From Pseudomonas sp. S31 (GTDB lineage: Bacteria > Pseudomonadota > Gammaproteobacteria > Pseudomonadales > Pseudomonadaceae), in assembly GCF_016648105.1 (NCBI RefSeq), contig NZ_JACVVE010000011.1, positions 62,001 to 126,000 on the forward strand: a stretch of DNA of 64,000 nucleotides, in the 5' to 3' direction. Below are positions 1-8,265 of the stretch, piece by piece (position 1 is the first letter of the stretch; each line of letters begins with the position of its first letter). The position numbers and the translations under genes are program-made. The notes under the pieces were generated by a model. That model had not been told where the DNA came from and made no database searches. It was given only the letters and a program-made list of their open reading frames with translations.

Positions 1-1
1 C

Positions 2-976
2 AGCCTTCTGGTAGGCCGATTCATCGGCCCACTGCGGCCGATGCTGCCAATGGTCGCGGGCATGTTCGACATGCCGCTGCCGCGCTTCATCGCTGTCAGC
101 CTGCTGGCGGGTGCCGGCTGGTCGGTGGTGTATCTGATGCCAGGCTGGGCCACCGGTGCGGCCATGCGCCTGCCCCTGCCCGAAGGCTTCTGGCCGGAAG
201 CTGCTGCGGTCGCCGGCGTCCTGGCAGTCGTGGTCGGGTTGAGCCTGAACAGCAGCGTCCGCGACCGCCGCCACGGCACCCGGTTGATCGCCGGCCTGAG
301 TTTCCTGGCACTGGCCGGGGTGTTCCTCGGCTGGCCGCTGTTGCATGAACTGGACCAGGGCATCATGACCCTGGTGCAGGAACACCGCCGCCAGGCACTG
401 GACGGCACCATGGTCCTGGTGACGCGCCTGGGTGATTTTCGTACCCAGTTCTTTCTCGGCGGCCTGCTGACCGGCCTGCTGCTATTGGCGCGGCAATGGC
501 GCCATGCTTTCTTCGCCGGCGGCGCGCTGATGGGTACGGCCATCGCCAACGGTACCTTGAAGTGGCTGTTCGCCCGGGCCCGGCCAGAAGTCCTCAGCGA
601 CCCGCTGACCAGCTACAGCATGCCCAGCGGGCACAGCTCGGCATCGTTCGCCTTCTTCCTGGTCATGGCCGTGCTGGCCGGGCGTGGCCAGCCACCGCGC
701 ATGCGCCTGACCTGGATCCTGCTGGGTTGCGTGCCGGCGCTGTCGATCGCCCTGTCGCGGGTGTACCTGGGGGCGCACTGGCCGACCGATATCCTCGCTG
801 GGGCCTTGCTGGCCTGCTGCGTCTGCGCCTTGAGCCTGACCCTGGTGCAGTATCGGGCACCGCTGACGGCACTGCCGCAGCGGGTGTGGTGGCTGGTGGT
901 ACCGGCGTGCGTGGCGTTGCTGGCGTTCTTCGCCCTGCATGCCTTGCCGCAGGCGTTGTTGCGGTATCAGTATTGA
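2..976 (+). CDS. DedA/PAP2 fusion protein, 3' part (5' end cut by window)
   Basis: The reading frame is open to the left edge, so only the C-terminal ~324 residues are present. The first visible residues look like the tail of a DedA (SNARE-associated) membrane domain. The second half is a PAP2 (type 2 phosphatidic acid phosphatase) domain with all three signature blocks: KWLFARARP (K-x6-RP), PSGHS, and SRVYLGAHWPTD (S-R-x5-H-x3-D). Several hydrophobic segments indicate an inner-membrane lipid or undecaprenyl-diphosphate phosphatase. DedA-PAP2 fusions are known in Pseudomonas; the exact substrate is not deducible. A second, stand-alone DedA gene lies at 16764-17411. A REP pair follows and may act as the transcript end. 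Confidence 0.9.
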   Translation, partial: SLLVGRFIGPLRPMLPMVAGMFDMPLPRFIAVSLLAGAGWSVVYLMPGWATGAAMRLPLPEGFWPEAAAVAGVLAVVVGLSLNSSVRDRRHGTRLIAGLSFLALAGVFLGWPLLHELDQGIMTLVQEHRRQALDGTMVLVTRLGDFRTQFFLGGLLTGLLLLARQWRHAFFAGGALMGTAIANGTLKWLFARARPEVLSDPLTSYSMPSGHSSASFAFFLVMAVLAGRGQPPRMRLTWILLGCVPALSIALSRVYLGAHWPTDILAGALLACCVCALSLTLVQYRAPLTALPQRVWWLVVPACVALLAFFALHALPQALLRYQY

Positions 977-983
977 ATCCCTG

Positions 984-1044
984 TTCGCGGGTAAACCCGC
1001 TCCTACAGGTGGCTGAGTACCTGTAGGAGCGGGTTTATCGGGAC
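984..1044. repeat. REP pair (GGGTAAACCC type), inverted
   Basis: Two P. putida-type REP units face each other around a short spacer (TTCGCGGGTAAACCCGCTCC, then the reverse complement GGAGCGGGTTTATCGGG). It lies between the 3' ends of convergent genes, the usual place for these extragenic palindromes. The right unit is decayed (TTTATCGGGAC instead of TTTACCCGCGA). Confidence 0.9.
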
Positions 1045-1077
1045 GCCGAACCGCCGCGAAGAAGCACCCGAGATCGA

Positions 1078-1668
1078 TCAGGCAAACAACTCACCCTGGA
1101 TGCGCTCCAACAACCGCTGGATCTCTACCAGCCGCTCCTGCGGTGAATCGATGGCCAGCAAATCGAGCTTGTCTTCCTCCACGAACGGCAGCAGATACGC
1201 CAGCTGGTTGGCCAGACTCTGACGGCCATCGACCGCGCGCGGCATGTCCAGCGCCTCGACCATCGGGTGCTCGCCCAGGGCCAGCAGCAGCGCCAGCAGG
1301 TCATCGTCCTGCTCGGCCAGCGGGCTGTCCGGCTGCTCCGCCAGCCAATGCACGTGGCCCAGCATCAACTGGTCCTTCTGCACCTCGGTCTGGGTCAGTT
1401 CGAAACGCCGCACGCCCTCCACGCGAATGCCGAGCAGGCCGTTGTCCTGCTGGACGAAATCGCGGATCAACGCCTCGCAGCCGATCGACGCCACCACCGG
1501 CGGCGCCTTGCCGACCTGCTCGCCTTCGAGGATGCAGACCACGCCGAAGCCTTCGCCCTGCTTCATGCAGCGGCCGATCATGTCCAGGTAGCGCGCCTCG
1601 AAGATCTGCAGATCCAGCAGGCACCCGGGGAACAACACGGTATCGAGGGGAAACAGCGGTAGCGTCAT
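1078..1668 (-). CDS. LON peptidase substrate-binding domain protein
   Basis: A 196-residue protein consisting of a single Lon N-terminal (LAN/PUA-like, PF02190) domain. It opens with LPLFPLDTVLFPG and FEARYLDM, the family hallmark, and no AAA+ or protease domain follows. Such free-standing Lon substrate-binding domains are widespread and mostly uncharacterised; a role in substrate or peptide binding is inferred. ATG at 1668 is preferred over an in-frame GTG three bases upstream because GAGGAG sits five bases before it. The gene follows the cidA/lrgB-like pair with a 9-base gap and probably shares its transcript. Confidence 0.85.
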   Translation of the reverse strand: MTLPLFPLDTVLFPGCLLDLQIFEARYLDMIGRCMKQGEGFGVVCILEGEQVGKAPPVVASIGCEALIRDFVQQDNGLLGIRVEGVRRFELTQTEVQKDQLMLGHVHWLAEQPDSPLAEQDDDLLALLLALGEHPMVEALDMPRAVDGRQSLANQLAYLLPFVEEDKLDLLAIDSPQERLVEIQRLLERIQGELFA

Positions 1669-1677
1669 CACAACTCC

Positions 1678-2394
1678 TCAAGCCACCAGGCTGACCGCCA
1701 ACGGCAGGAACACCGCCGTGGCCACCCCCATGAGACTCATCGCCAGCGCGGCGAAGGCGCCGCATTCGTCACTTTCCTGCAAGGCCACCGAGGTGCCCAC
1801 GGCATGCGCGCTGATACCCAGCGACATGCCTCGTGCCTCGGGGCTGACCACGCCCAGGCGAGTCAGCAGTGCCGGGCCGAAGATCGCCCCGATCACCCCG
1901 GTGATCAACACGAACACCGCCGCCAGGGCCGCCACGCCGCCGATCTGCTCGGCCACCAGCATGGCGATCGGCGAGGTCACCGACTTTGGTGCCATGGTCA
2001 TCAGGATCATAGGGTCGGCGCCGAACCACCACCCCAGCGACACACCCGCCACGGTGGCGAACACGCCCCCGACTACCAGCGTAGTAAAGATCGGCCAGAA
2101 CAGTTGGCGGATGCGCCGCAGGTTGAGGTAGAGCGGCACGGCCAGGGCCACCGTGGCGGGGCCGAGGAGGATGTTCATGATCTCGGTGCTCTTGCGATAC
2201 TCGGCATAGTCGATACCGCACAGCAGCAACACGCCGATCACCAGCAGCATCGATACCAGCACCGGTTGCAGGAAGATCCAGCGGGTTTTCTCGTACGCCG
2301 CCAACATCAGCTGGTAGGCGGCCAGGGTGATGCCGATGCCGAACAGCGGGTGATGCGCCACCACATCGACGGTGCCCTGCCAATCGAGGCTCAT
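1678..2394 (-). CDS. lrgB: LrgB/CidB family membrane protein
   Basis: A 238-residue, strongly hydrophobic protein with many predicted membrane helices. Family landmarks include GVSLGWWFG, PKSVTSPIAM and AHAVGTSVA, characteristic of the LrgB/CidB (PF04172) holin-antiholin-associated proteins. In other bacteria these work with a small CidA/LrgA partner in murein hydrolase control or in export of pyruvate and glycolate. The start at 2394 is chosen because it overlaps the stop of the upstream cidA-like gene by four bases (ATGA); the upstream 26 codons of open frame are arginine/glycine-rich shadow sequence. Its own function in this strain is inferred from family only. Confidence 0.9.
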   Translation of the reverse strand: MSLDWQGTVDVVAHHPLFGIGITLAAYQLMLAAYEKTRWIFLQPVLVSMLLVIGVLLLCGIDYAEYRKSTEIMNILLGPATVALAVPLYLNLRRIRQLFWPIFTTLVVGGVFATVAGVSLGWWFGADPMILMTMAPKSVTSPIAMLVAEQIGGVAALAAVFVLITGVIGAIFGPALLTRLGVVSPEARGMSLGISAHAVGTSVALQESDECGAFAALAMSLMGVATAVFLPLAVSLVA

Positions 2395-2753
2395 GGCTTG
2401 TCCTCCTGCGTGGCATGGCGACCGATGAGCCGTTGCATCAGCACACCGACGAACACCAGGGTGACCAGGCACGACACCAGCAAGGCACCGGCGATGGCCC
2501 AGAAGTCGGCGGCGATGGCCTTGGCATAGACCATCACGCCGACCGCGGGCGGCACCAGCAGCAGGGGCAGGTAGCGCAGCAGGCTACTGGCGGCCTCGTT
2601 CAGGGGCTTGCCCACCTCACCGCGGGCCATCAGGAAGCACAGCAACAACAACAGGCCGATGATCGGCCCCGGCAGAATCGGCACCAACAGATGGTTGATC
2701 GCCGTACCCAGCAGTTGGAACAGCACCAGCCAGGTCAAACCACGCAACAGCAT
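2391..2753 (-). CDS. CidA/LrgA family holin-like protein
   Basis: A 120-residue protein with about four hydrophobic helices. It starts with an amphipathic segment and includes the typical PGPIIGLLLLL stretch of CidA/LrgA (PF03788) proteins. This is the small holin-like partner of the LrgB-type protein encoded immediately downstream with a 4-base overlap. Together they form a two-gene unit predicted to modulate autolysis or small-acid efflux at the inner membrane. It is transcribed divergently from the MaoC-like gene; the 144-base intergenic region must hold both promoters, but I cannot assign them firmly. Confidence 0.88.
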   Translation of the reverse strand: MLLRGLTWLVLFQLLGTAINHLLVPILPGPIIGLLLLLCFLMARGEVGKPLNEAASSLLRYLPLLLVPPAVGVMVYAKAIAADFWAIAGALLVSCLVTLVFVGVLMQRLIGRHATQEDKP

Positions 2754-2897
2754 ACGTCTCTCCTTCGGGCATCGCCGGCATTATAAGCATGCGGCGCCTC
2801 TATGCCGATATTCGTCAAAATGCAGGCAACTTGACGGCAACGAGCGGTCGTGATGATCTTGCACCTTCGTACCAATACCCTGCTCAGGAGAGCCGTC

Positions 2898-3353
2898 ATG
2901 CCCCATGTACCGGTTAGCGAGCTTGCACAGCACGTTGGAAAGGAGCTGGGTCGGTCCGACTGGTTGAAAATCGACCAACAGCGCATTGACCTGTTCGCCG
3001 AGGCCACCGGCGACTTCCAGTTCATCCATGTCGACCCGCAAAGGGCTGCGAAAACGCCGTTCGGCGGCACCATTGCCCATGGTTTCCTGACGCTGTCGTT
3101 GCTGCCAATGCTGATGGAAGACATCATGCTGCTGCCCGAAGGGCTGAAGATGGTGGTCAACTACGGCCTGGACAGCGTGCGTTTCGTCCAGCCGGTAAAG
3201 GTCGACAGCAAGGTGAGGCTCAAGCTGGAGCTGCGCGAAGTGACCGAGAAGCGCCCTGGCCAGTGGTTGCTCAAGGCTATCGCCACCCTGGAGATCGAAG
3301 GCGAGGACAAACCGGCCTATATCGCCGAGCCGCTCACCCTCTGTTTTGTCTAA
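2898..3353 (+). CDS. MaoC-like hotdog hydratase
   Basis: A 151-residue single hotdog-fold protein of the MaoC/NodN (R-specific enoyl-CoA hydratase-like) family. The hydratase motif is visible as GDFQFIHVDP followed by TPFGGTIAHGFLTLSL, which supplies the catalytic Asp and His. It likely hydrates 2-enoyl-CoA thioesters, or is a regulatory relative; the substrate is unknown. ATG 2898 is chosen over an upstream GTG because CAGGAG lies 6-12 bases upstream and the sequence before it is not conserved-looking. It stands alone, followed by a short GC-rich hairpin. Confidence 0.85.
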   Translation: MPHVPVSELAQHVGKELGRSDWLKIDQQRIDLFAEATGDFQFIHVDPQRAAKTPFGGTIAHGFLTLSLLPMLMEDIMLLPEGLKMVVNYGLDSVRFVQPVKVDSKVRLKLELREVTEKRPGQWLLKAIATLEIEGEDKPAYIAEPLTLCFV

Positions 3354-3374
3354 ACGAGCTTCGTCTGAACGTTT

Positions 3375-3393
3375 GGGGCTGCTACGCAGCCCC
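3375..3393 (+). terminator. GC-rich hairpin after the MaoC-like gene
   Basis: A perfect 8-bp stem GGGGCTGC / GCAGCCCC with a 3-base loop, 22 bases after the stop codon. It lacks a proper T-run (followed by CATTCT), so termination is only probable. The stem also resembles the GGGCTGC..GCAGCCC foot seen beside some REP units here. Confidence 0.4.
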
Positions 3394-3436
3394 CATTCTG
3401 CGGCATACTCGGTAGATCTTTTGCCCGGGTTCCGCC

Positions 3437-5170
3437 ATGCGTCCACTGCTCCCCCTCGCCCTGACCCTATTGCTCGCCGCCTGTGGCGATGGCGAGTCGT
3501 TGTCGCCGCCGGATGCCCGCCTGCCTGACGGCGGACGCTACCGGGGCGAGGTGGTCAACGGCCTGCTGCAGGGCGAGGGACGCATCGACTACCCCAATGG
3601 CAGCTGGTACGCCGGCACCTTCAAGGATGGCCAATGGCATGGCCAGGGCGAATGGCATGGCAGCAACGGCGAGGTCTACCGCGGACAGTTCGCCGCTGGG
3701 CTGTTCCAGGGCCTCGGCGACCTGACCACCCCGGGCAGCCACTACGCCGGCACCTTCAAGCACGGCCGGCGCGACGGCGAAGGCACCCTCAAGCAAGCAG
3801 ACCAGACCTACCGCGGCCAGTTCAAGGACGACCAGTACGAGGGCGCGGGCGAACTGGAACTGGCCGACGGCAGCCGCTACCAGGGCCTCTTCGCCAAGGG
3901 CCAGCCCAACGGCGCCGGGGTACGCAGTGACGCCAGCGGAAACCGGTTCAGCGGCCATTTCGTCAACGGCCAGCTCCAGGGCAGCGGCACCTACGACAGC
4001 GTCGATGGCGAGCAGTACATCGGCGAGTTCAAGGACAACCGCCTGGAAGGTCGCGGCCGCTTCGAGAGCGCCGATGGCGATGTGTGGATCGGCGAGTTCA
4101 AGGATGGCTCGCTCATCGGCGAAGGCGAAATGCTCGGCAGCGATGGCAGCCACTACAAAGGCGATTTCATCGATTGGCGCTTCGACGGCCAGGGCACCCT
4201 GCAACTGGCAGACGGCAGCCGCTACAGTGGCGGCTTCGCCAGCGATGCCTACCACGGCGCCGGCCGCCTGACCCTGGCCAGCGGCAAGGTACAGGCCGGC
4301 CAGTGGCGCAACGGCGTGCGCGTGCGCGACCAGCACGGCGACCTGCTGCCCGACCCGCTGGACCTGGCCTTGCTCAACCAGGGCCGGCTGCTCGACGAGG
4401 CGCTGGCCAAGGTGCCGCGCTCGGCGCCGCCAATCCAGTTGTACAGCCTGGTGCTGGCCGGCGACGGTCAGCAGAGCGTGTTCATGCGTGAGGCCGACTA
4501 CGTCAGCAACATGCTCAAGGTGCGCTTCGGCGCCCGCGGTCAGGTGACCCTGGTCAACCACCGTGACCAACTCGCCACGCGCCCGATGGCCACCCGCGAG
4601 AACCTCTCCCGCGCCGTGCGTACCCTGGCCGAGCGTAGCGGCCCCGAAGACCTGGTGTTCATCTACCTGACCAGCCATGGCAGCGCTGACCACCAACTGG
4701 TGCTCGACCAGCCGCGCCTGCAGCTGGCCGACCTGTCGGCCGCCGAGCTGACCAGCGCGCTGGCGCCGCTCAAGGACCGCGACAAGGTGATCGTCATCTC
4801 CGCCTGCTACTCAGGGGGCTATATCGCCCCGCTCAAGGACGACCGCACGGTGATCATGACAGCGGCGCGGTCCGACCGGGTGTCCTTCGGTTGCTCCGAG
4901 GAGGCCGACTTCACCTACTTCGGCGATGCCTTGTTCGCCCAGGCGCTGAACCAGACCGACGATCTCAAACAGGCGTTTGAACTGGCCCGCGCCAATGTTG
5001 CCGAACGTGAACAAAGGGAAGGTTTCGACGCCTCGGAACCGCAGATGTGGGCCCCGCCCACGGTACTGGCGCATTGGCAGCACCTGCGCCGGCAACAGGC
5101 CGAGGAAGCCTTGCGCAATGACGCACAGGCCACCGTGGAGGAACAGGCGAAAACGCCTACTACCCACTAG
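3437..5170 (+). CDS. MORN-repeat lipoprotein with C13 (legumain-like) cysteine protease domain
   Basis: A 577-residue protein. Residues 1-16 form a lipoprotein signal peptide ending in LLAAC, so it is predicted to be lipid-anchored and face the periplasm. Residues ~33-290 are about twelve tandem MORN-type repeats of ~23 residues (YxGxFxxGxxxGxG pattern). Residues ~330-540 form a Peptidase_C13 caspase-fold domain: the catalytic His is in LTSHGS (H414) and the catalytic Cys in ISACYSGG (C457), both intact, followed by a TAARSDRVSFGC segment typical of bacterial C13 members. Its function is unknown. The repeats suggest binding to membrane, peptidoglycan or another protein, with proteolysis or transpeptidation by the C-terminal domain. 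An independent promoter is likely; the next gene starts 28 bases downstream and may be cotranscribed. Confidence 0.9.
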   Translation: MRPLLPLALTLLLAACGDGESLSPPDARLPDGGRYRGEVVNGLLQGEGRIDYPNGSWYAGTFKDGQWHGQGEWHGSNGEVYRGQFAAGLFQGLGDLTTPGSHYAGTFKHGRRDGEGTLKQADQTYRGQFKDDQYEGAGELELADGSRYQGLFAKGQPNGAGVRSDASGNRFSGHFVNGQLQGSGTYDSVDGEQYIGEFKDNRLEGRGRFESADGDVWIGEFKDGSLIGEGEMLGSDGSHYKGDFIDWRFDGQGTLQLADGSRYSGGFASDAYHGAGRLTLASGKVQAGQWRNGVRVRDQHGDLLPDPLDLALLNQGRLLDEALAKVPRSAPPIQLYSLVLAGDGQQSVFMREADYVSNMLKVRFGARGQVTLVNHRDQLATRPMATRENLSRAVRTLAERSGPEDLVFIYLTSHGSADHQLVLDQPRLQLADLSAAELTSALAPLKDRDKVIVISACYSGGYIAPLKDDRTVIMTAARSDRVSFGCSEEADFTYFGDALFAQALNQTDDLKQAFELARANVAEREQREGFDASEPQMWAPPTVLAHWQHLRRQQAEEALRNDAQATVEEQAKTPTTH

Positions 5171-5197
5171 ACTTGTGTGTAACAAGGGAGAGACATC

Positions 5198-5842
5198 ATG
5201 TACTTGACGCCTCAGCATGTCCTGCTTGCCGGAGCCACGGGCCTTACGGGCGAACACCTGCTCGACCGCCTGCTCAACGAGCCGACCATCAGCCGAGTGC
5301 TGGCCCCTACGCGCCGGCCGCTGGCCGAACATCCGCACCTGGAGAACCCGGTAGGTGACCCAGCGGTGTTCCTCCCGCAACTCGCCGGGCGCGTCGACAT
5401 CGCCTACTGCTGCCTGGGCACCACGCTCAAGCAGGCCGGCTCGGAACAGGCGTTTCGCGCAGTGGACCTGGACATGGTCGTGGCGTTCAGCAAACGCGCT
5501 CGGGAGATGGGCGCACGCCACCTGCTGGTGGTCAGCGCGATTGGCGCCGACCCCAAGTCGTCGATTTTCTACAACCGCGTCAAGGGCGAGATGGAGGAAG
5601 CGCTCAAGGCCCAGGACTGGCCACAGCTGACCATCGTGCGGCCATCGCTGCTGCTGGGCGAGCGGATCGAGCCACGGTTGGGCGAGAAATTGGCCTCGCC
5701 ATTCTCCAAGTTGATGCCGGGGAAATACCGCGGGATCGAAGCCTGTACCCTGGCGCGGGCGCTGTGGCGCCTGGCGCTGGAGGAAGAGGACGGGATTCGT
5801 GTCGTCGAGTCGGATGAGTTGCGCAGGCTGGGCAAGAAGTGA
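5198..5842 (+). CDS. NAD(P)-binding Rossmann-fold protein (HTATIP2/YwnB-like SDR)
   Basis: A 214-residue atypical short-chain dehydrogenase/reductase. The N-terminal [10 protein letters not shown] is the glycine-rich nucleotide-binding loop, and later blocks include [21 protein letters not shown] and [11 protein letters not shown]. No complete Y-x3-K catalytic pair in canonical form is evident (YNRVK replaces it), as in NAD(P)H-binding epimerase-like oxidoreductases of the TIP30 type. ATG 5198 has a good AAGGGAG ribosome-binding site. It follows the C13 lipoprotein gene closely. The substrate is unknown. A REP pair lies directly downstream. Confidence 0.8.
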   Translation: MYLTPQHVLLAGATGLTGEHLLDRLLNEPTISRVLAPTRRPLAEHPHLENPVGDPAVFLPQLAGRVDIAYCCLGTTLKQAGSEQAFRAVDLDMVVAFSKRAREMGARHLLVVSAIGADPKSSIFYNRVKGEMEEALKAQDWPQLTIVRPSLLLGERIEPRLGEKLASPFSKLMPGKYRGIEACTLARALWRLALEEEDGIRVVESDELRRLGKK

Positions 5843-5856
5843 CTTTCGCCTGTAAA

Positions 5857-5939
5857 GGCCTATTCGCGGGTAAACCCGCTCCTACCCCCTATCGAATATT
5901 GCAGAGTACCTGTAGGAGCGGGTTTACCCGCGAAAAGGC
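5857..5939. repeat. REP pair (GGGTAAACCC type), inverted
   Basis: Two near-identical inverted REP units (GGCC-TATTCGCGGGTAAACCC... and its reverse complement ending GCGAAAAGGC) separated by about 25 bases. The pair lies between convergent genes and abuts the stop codon of the YceK-like gene. Confidence 0.92.
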
Positions 5940-6227
5940 TCACAGCCCACCCGTAGCTTGAAAGCCAATTCCCGCCGCTGTCAGCAACGACAGTGGCAAG
6001 AACAAGGTGTCGAGCAGCATGCTCCCCGGCAGGTCAAGGCCTGGATATTTCGGCGCGTCTGCGCCGAAGTGGTCCTTCGGGCAACACCCGCCATTGATCA
6101 CGTACAAGTCCAGCCGGGTCCCGGCGTACACCACCGGCGCGCCCGGTTTATTGGCGTCCAGCGTGCGCACGGTGGCACACCCGCCAAGTACCAACGCGCT
6201 CAGCAGGACCAGCGACGCACGCCTCAA
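5940..6227 (-). CDS. YceK/YidQ family lipoprotein
   Basis: A 95-residue protein with a lipobox signal peptide (LVLGGC), followed by the YceK/YidQ (DUF1375) features [30 protein letters not shown] and a short hydrophobic C terminus. Predicted outer- or inner-membrane lipoprotein; the family has no defined biochemical role. The start is TTG at 6227, overlapping the ubiX stop as TTGA. No in-frame ATG fits, and the nearest ATG (6231) is in another frame. Translational coupling to ubiX is therefore likely. Confidence 0.8.
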   Translation of the reverse strand: MRRASLVLLSALVLGGCATVRTLDANKPGAPVVYAGTRLDLYVINGGCCPKDHFGADAPKYPGLDLPGSMLLDTLFLPLSLLTAAGIGFQATGGL

Positions 6228-6853
6228 TCATCGACCCCGAAGTGATGCTCGCCCCAACGCGGCAGCATGTCCTGGGGAATGTTCAGCACATTGAGAATGC
6301 GCGCCACGACGAAGTCGACCAGGTCATCGATGGTCTGTGGCTGATGATAAAAGCCCGGCGCCGCCGGCAGGATCACCGCGCCCATCTGCGACAGCTTGAG
6401 CATGTTCTCCAGGTGAATGCTCGAGAACGGCGCTTCGCGCGGCACCAGGATCAACTGCCGGCGCTCCTTGAGGGTGACGTCGGCGGCGCGCTCGATCAGG
6501 TTGTTGCAAGCCCCGGTGGCGATGGCCGACAACGTCCCCGTGGAACAGGGCACCACCACCATCGCCGCTGGCGCGCCGGAGCCCGAGGCCACCGGCGACA
6601 TCCAGTCTTCCTTGCCATACACCCGTACCTGTCCGTCGGCAGCACCGGTGTATTCGGTCAGAAACGCCTGCATCGCCTGCGGCTTGGCCGGGAGCACCAC
6701 GTCGGTCTCGGTGGCCATCACCAACTGCGCGGCCTTGGAGATGAGGAAATGCACCTCGCGGTCCTCACGCACCAGGCAATCGAGCAGGCGCAGGCCATAC
6801 TGCGCCCCGGAAGCGCCGGTCATGGCCAGGGTGATACGTTCCGGTCCGCTCAC
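6224..6853 (-). CDS. ubiX: Flavin prenyltransferase UbiX
   Basis: A 209-residue flavoprotein that prenylates FMN with dimethylallyl phosphate to make the cofactor for the UbiD decarboxylase in ubiquinone synthesis. The sequence begins with the flavin-binding [17 protein letters not shown] pattern and contains [20 protein letters not shown] and [11 protein letters not shown], diagnostic for the UbiX/Pad1 family. The GTG start at 6853 overlaps the mpl stop (GTGA) and gives the usual family length; the longer open frame upstream is mpl read out of phase. It is the middle gene of an mpl-ubiX-yceK-like overlapping operon. Confidence 0.95.
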   Translation of the reverse strand: MSGPERITLAMTGASGAQYGLRLLDCLVREDREVHFLISKAAQLVMATETDVVLPAKPQAMQAFLTEYTGAADGQVRVYGKEDWMSPVASGSGAPAAMVVVPCSTGTLSAIATGACNNLIERAADVTLKERRQLILVPREAPFSSIHLENMLKLSQMGAVILPAAPGFYHQPQTIDDLVDFVVARILNVLNIPQDMLPRWGEHHFGVDD

Positions 6854-8199
6854 TTCAGGGCCTCGGCCAGCTTGCCGTGCAGGCCGCCGAAGCCGCCGTT
6901 GCTCATGATCACCACATGGGTACCCGGGCGCGCCTGGCCCTTGACCCGCTCGATGATCGCCTCGAGGCTGTCGGCCACCACGCTCGGCACCTTGCATTGC
7001 GCCGCCGTGGCCGCCAGGTCCCAACCGAGATTGGCCGGGGCGTACCAGATGACCTGGTCGGCATCGTTGACGCTGTCGGGCAGGCCGTCACGGTGGGCGC
7101 CGAGCTTCATGGAATTGGAACGGGGTTCGATCACCGCGATCACCGGCGCTTCGCCCACGCGCTTGCGCAGGCCGTCGAGGGTGGTGGCAATGGCGGTCGG
7201 GTGGTGGGCGAAGTCGTCATAGATCGTCACGCCCTGGACCTCGGCGACCTTCTCCATGCGCCGCTTGACGCTCTTGAACGCGCTCAGGCCATCGATGGCC
7301 ATGGCCGGCACCACGCCCACATGGCGAGCAGCGGCGAGGGTCGCCAGGGCATTGGCGACGTTGTGCTGGCCGGTCAGGGCCCAGTCGACCACACCCTGCA
7401 CGACGCCTTCGAACAGCACTTCGAAGCGCGAGCCGTCGGCGCTGAGTAGGTTGGCTTGCCACTGCCCGCCGACGCCTGTGGTCTGCACCGGGGTCCAGCA
7501 ACCCATGCCGATCACTCGCTCCAAGGCCGGCTCGGTGGTCGGGTGGATGACCAGGCCTTCACTGGGAATAGTCCGCACCAAGTGGTGGAACTGCCGCTCG
7601 ATGGACGCAAGGTCAGGGAAGATGTCCGCATGATCGAACTCAAGGTTGTTGAGGATCGCGGTCCGTGGGTGGTAGTGCACGAACTTCGAGCGCTTGTCGA
7701 AGAAGGCGCTATCGTATTCGTCGGCCTCGACCACGAAGAACGGCGTGTCGCCGAGGCGCGCCGACACCGAGAAGTTCTGCGGCACACCGCCGATCAGGAA
7801 GCCTGGGCTCATGCCAGCATGTTCCAGCACCCAGGCCAGCATGCTGCTGGTGGTGGTCTTGCCGTGGGTACCGGCTACGGCCAGCACCCAGCGGCCTTGC
7901 AGCACGTGGTCGGCCAGCCACTGCGGGCCCGATACGTACGGCAGGCCCTTGTTGAGCACGTATTCCACCGCCGGGTTGCCACGCGACATGGCATTGCCGA
8001 TCACCACCAGATCGGGGGCCGGGTCCAGCTGCGCCGGGTCGTAGCCCTGGGTCAGTTCGATGCCCTGGGCCTCGAGCTGGGTGCTCATCGGTGGGTAGAC
8101 GTTGGCGTCGGAACCGGTGACGCGGTGGCCGAGTTCCTTGGCCAGCACGGCCAACGAACCCATGAACGTGCCGCAAATACCTAGAATGTGAATATGCAT
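6850..8199 (-). CDS. mpl: UDP-N-acetylmuramate:L-alanyl-gamma-D-glutamyl-meso-diaminopimelate ligase Mpl
   Basis: A 449-residue cytoplasmic Mur-ligase that reattaches recycled murein tripeptide to UDP-MurNAc. N-terminal [14 protein letters not shown] is the UDP-binding loop. The central [11 protein letters not shown] is the ATP-binding motif of Mur ligases, and the C-terminal domain carries [10 protein letters not shown], the Mpl/MurC signature. ATG 8199 gives the expected family length; 18 further codons of open frame upstream are not family-like. It is the first gene of the operon with ubiX and the YceK-like lipoprotein, and is separated from the eatR-like gene by 66 bases in the same orientation, so readthrough is possible. 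Confidence 0.96.
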   Translation of the reverse strand: MHIHILGICGTFMGSLAVLAKELGHRVTGSDANVYPPMSTQLEAQGIELTQGYDPAQLDPAPDLVVIGNAMSRGNPAVEYVLNKGLPYVSGPQWLADHVLQGRWVLAVAGTHGKTTTSSMLAWVLEHAGMSPGFLIGGVPQNFSVSARLGDTPFFVVEADEYDSAFFDKRSKFVHYHPRTAILNNLEFDHADIFPDLASIERQFHHLVRTIPSEGLVIHPTTEPALERVIGMGCWTPVQTTGVGGQWQANLLSADGSRFEVLFEGVVQGVVDWALTGQHNVANALATLAAARHVGVVPAMAIDGLSAFKSVKRRMEKVAEVQGVTIYDDFAHHPTAIATTLDGLRKRVGEAPVIAVIEPRSNSMKLGAHRDGLPDSVNDADQVIWYAPANLGWDLAATAAQCKVPSVVADSLEAIIERVKGQARPGTHVVIMSNGGFGGLHGKLAEALK

Positions 8200-8265
8200 G
8201 GTCGACCTCGCAAAACTTCGAGGCAGGGTAGCCCAGGGCGCGGGAAATCGCACCCGGTGTTTTGC

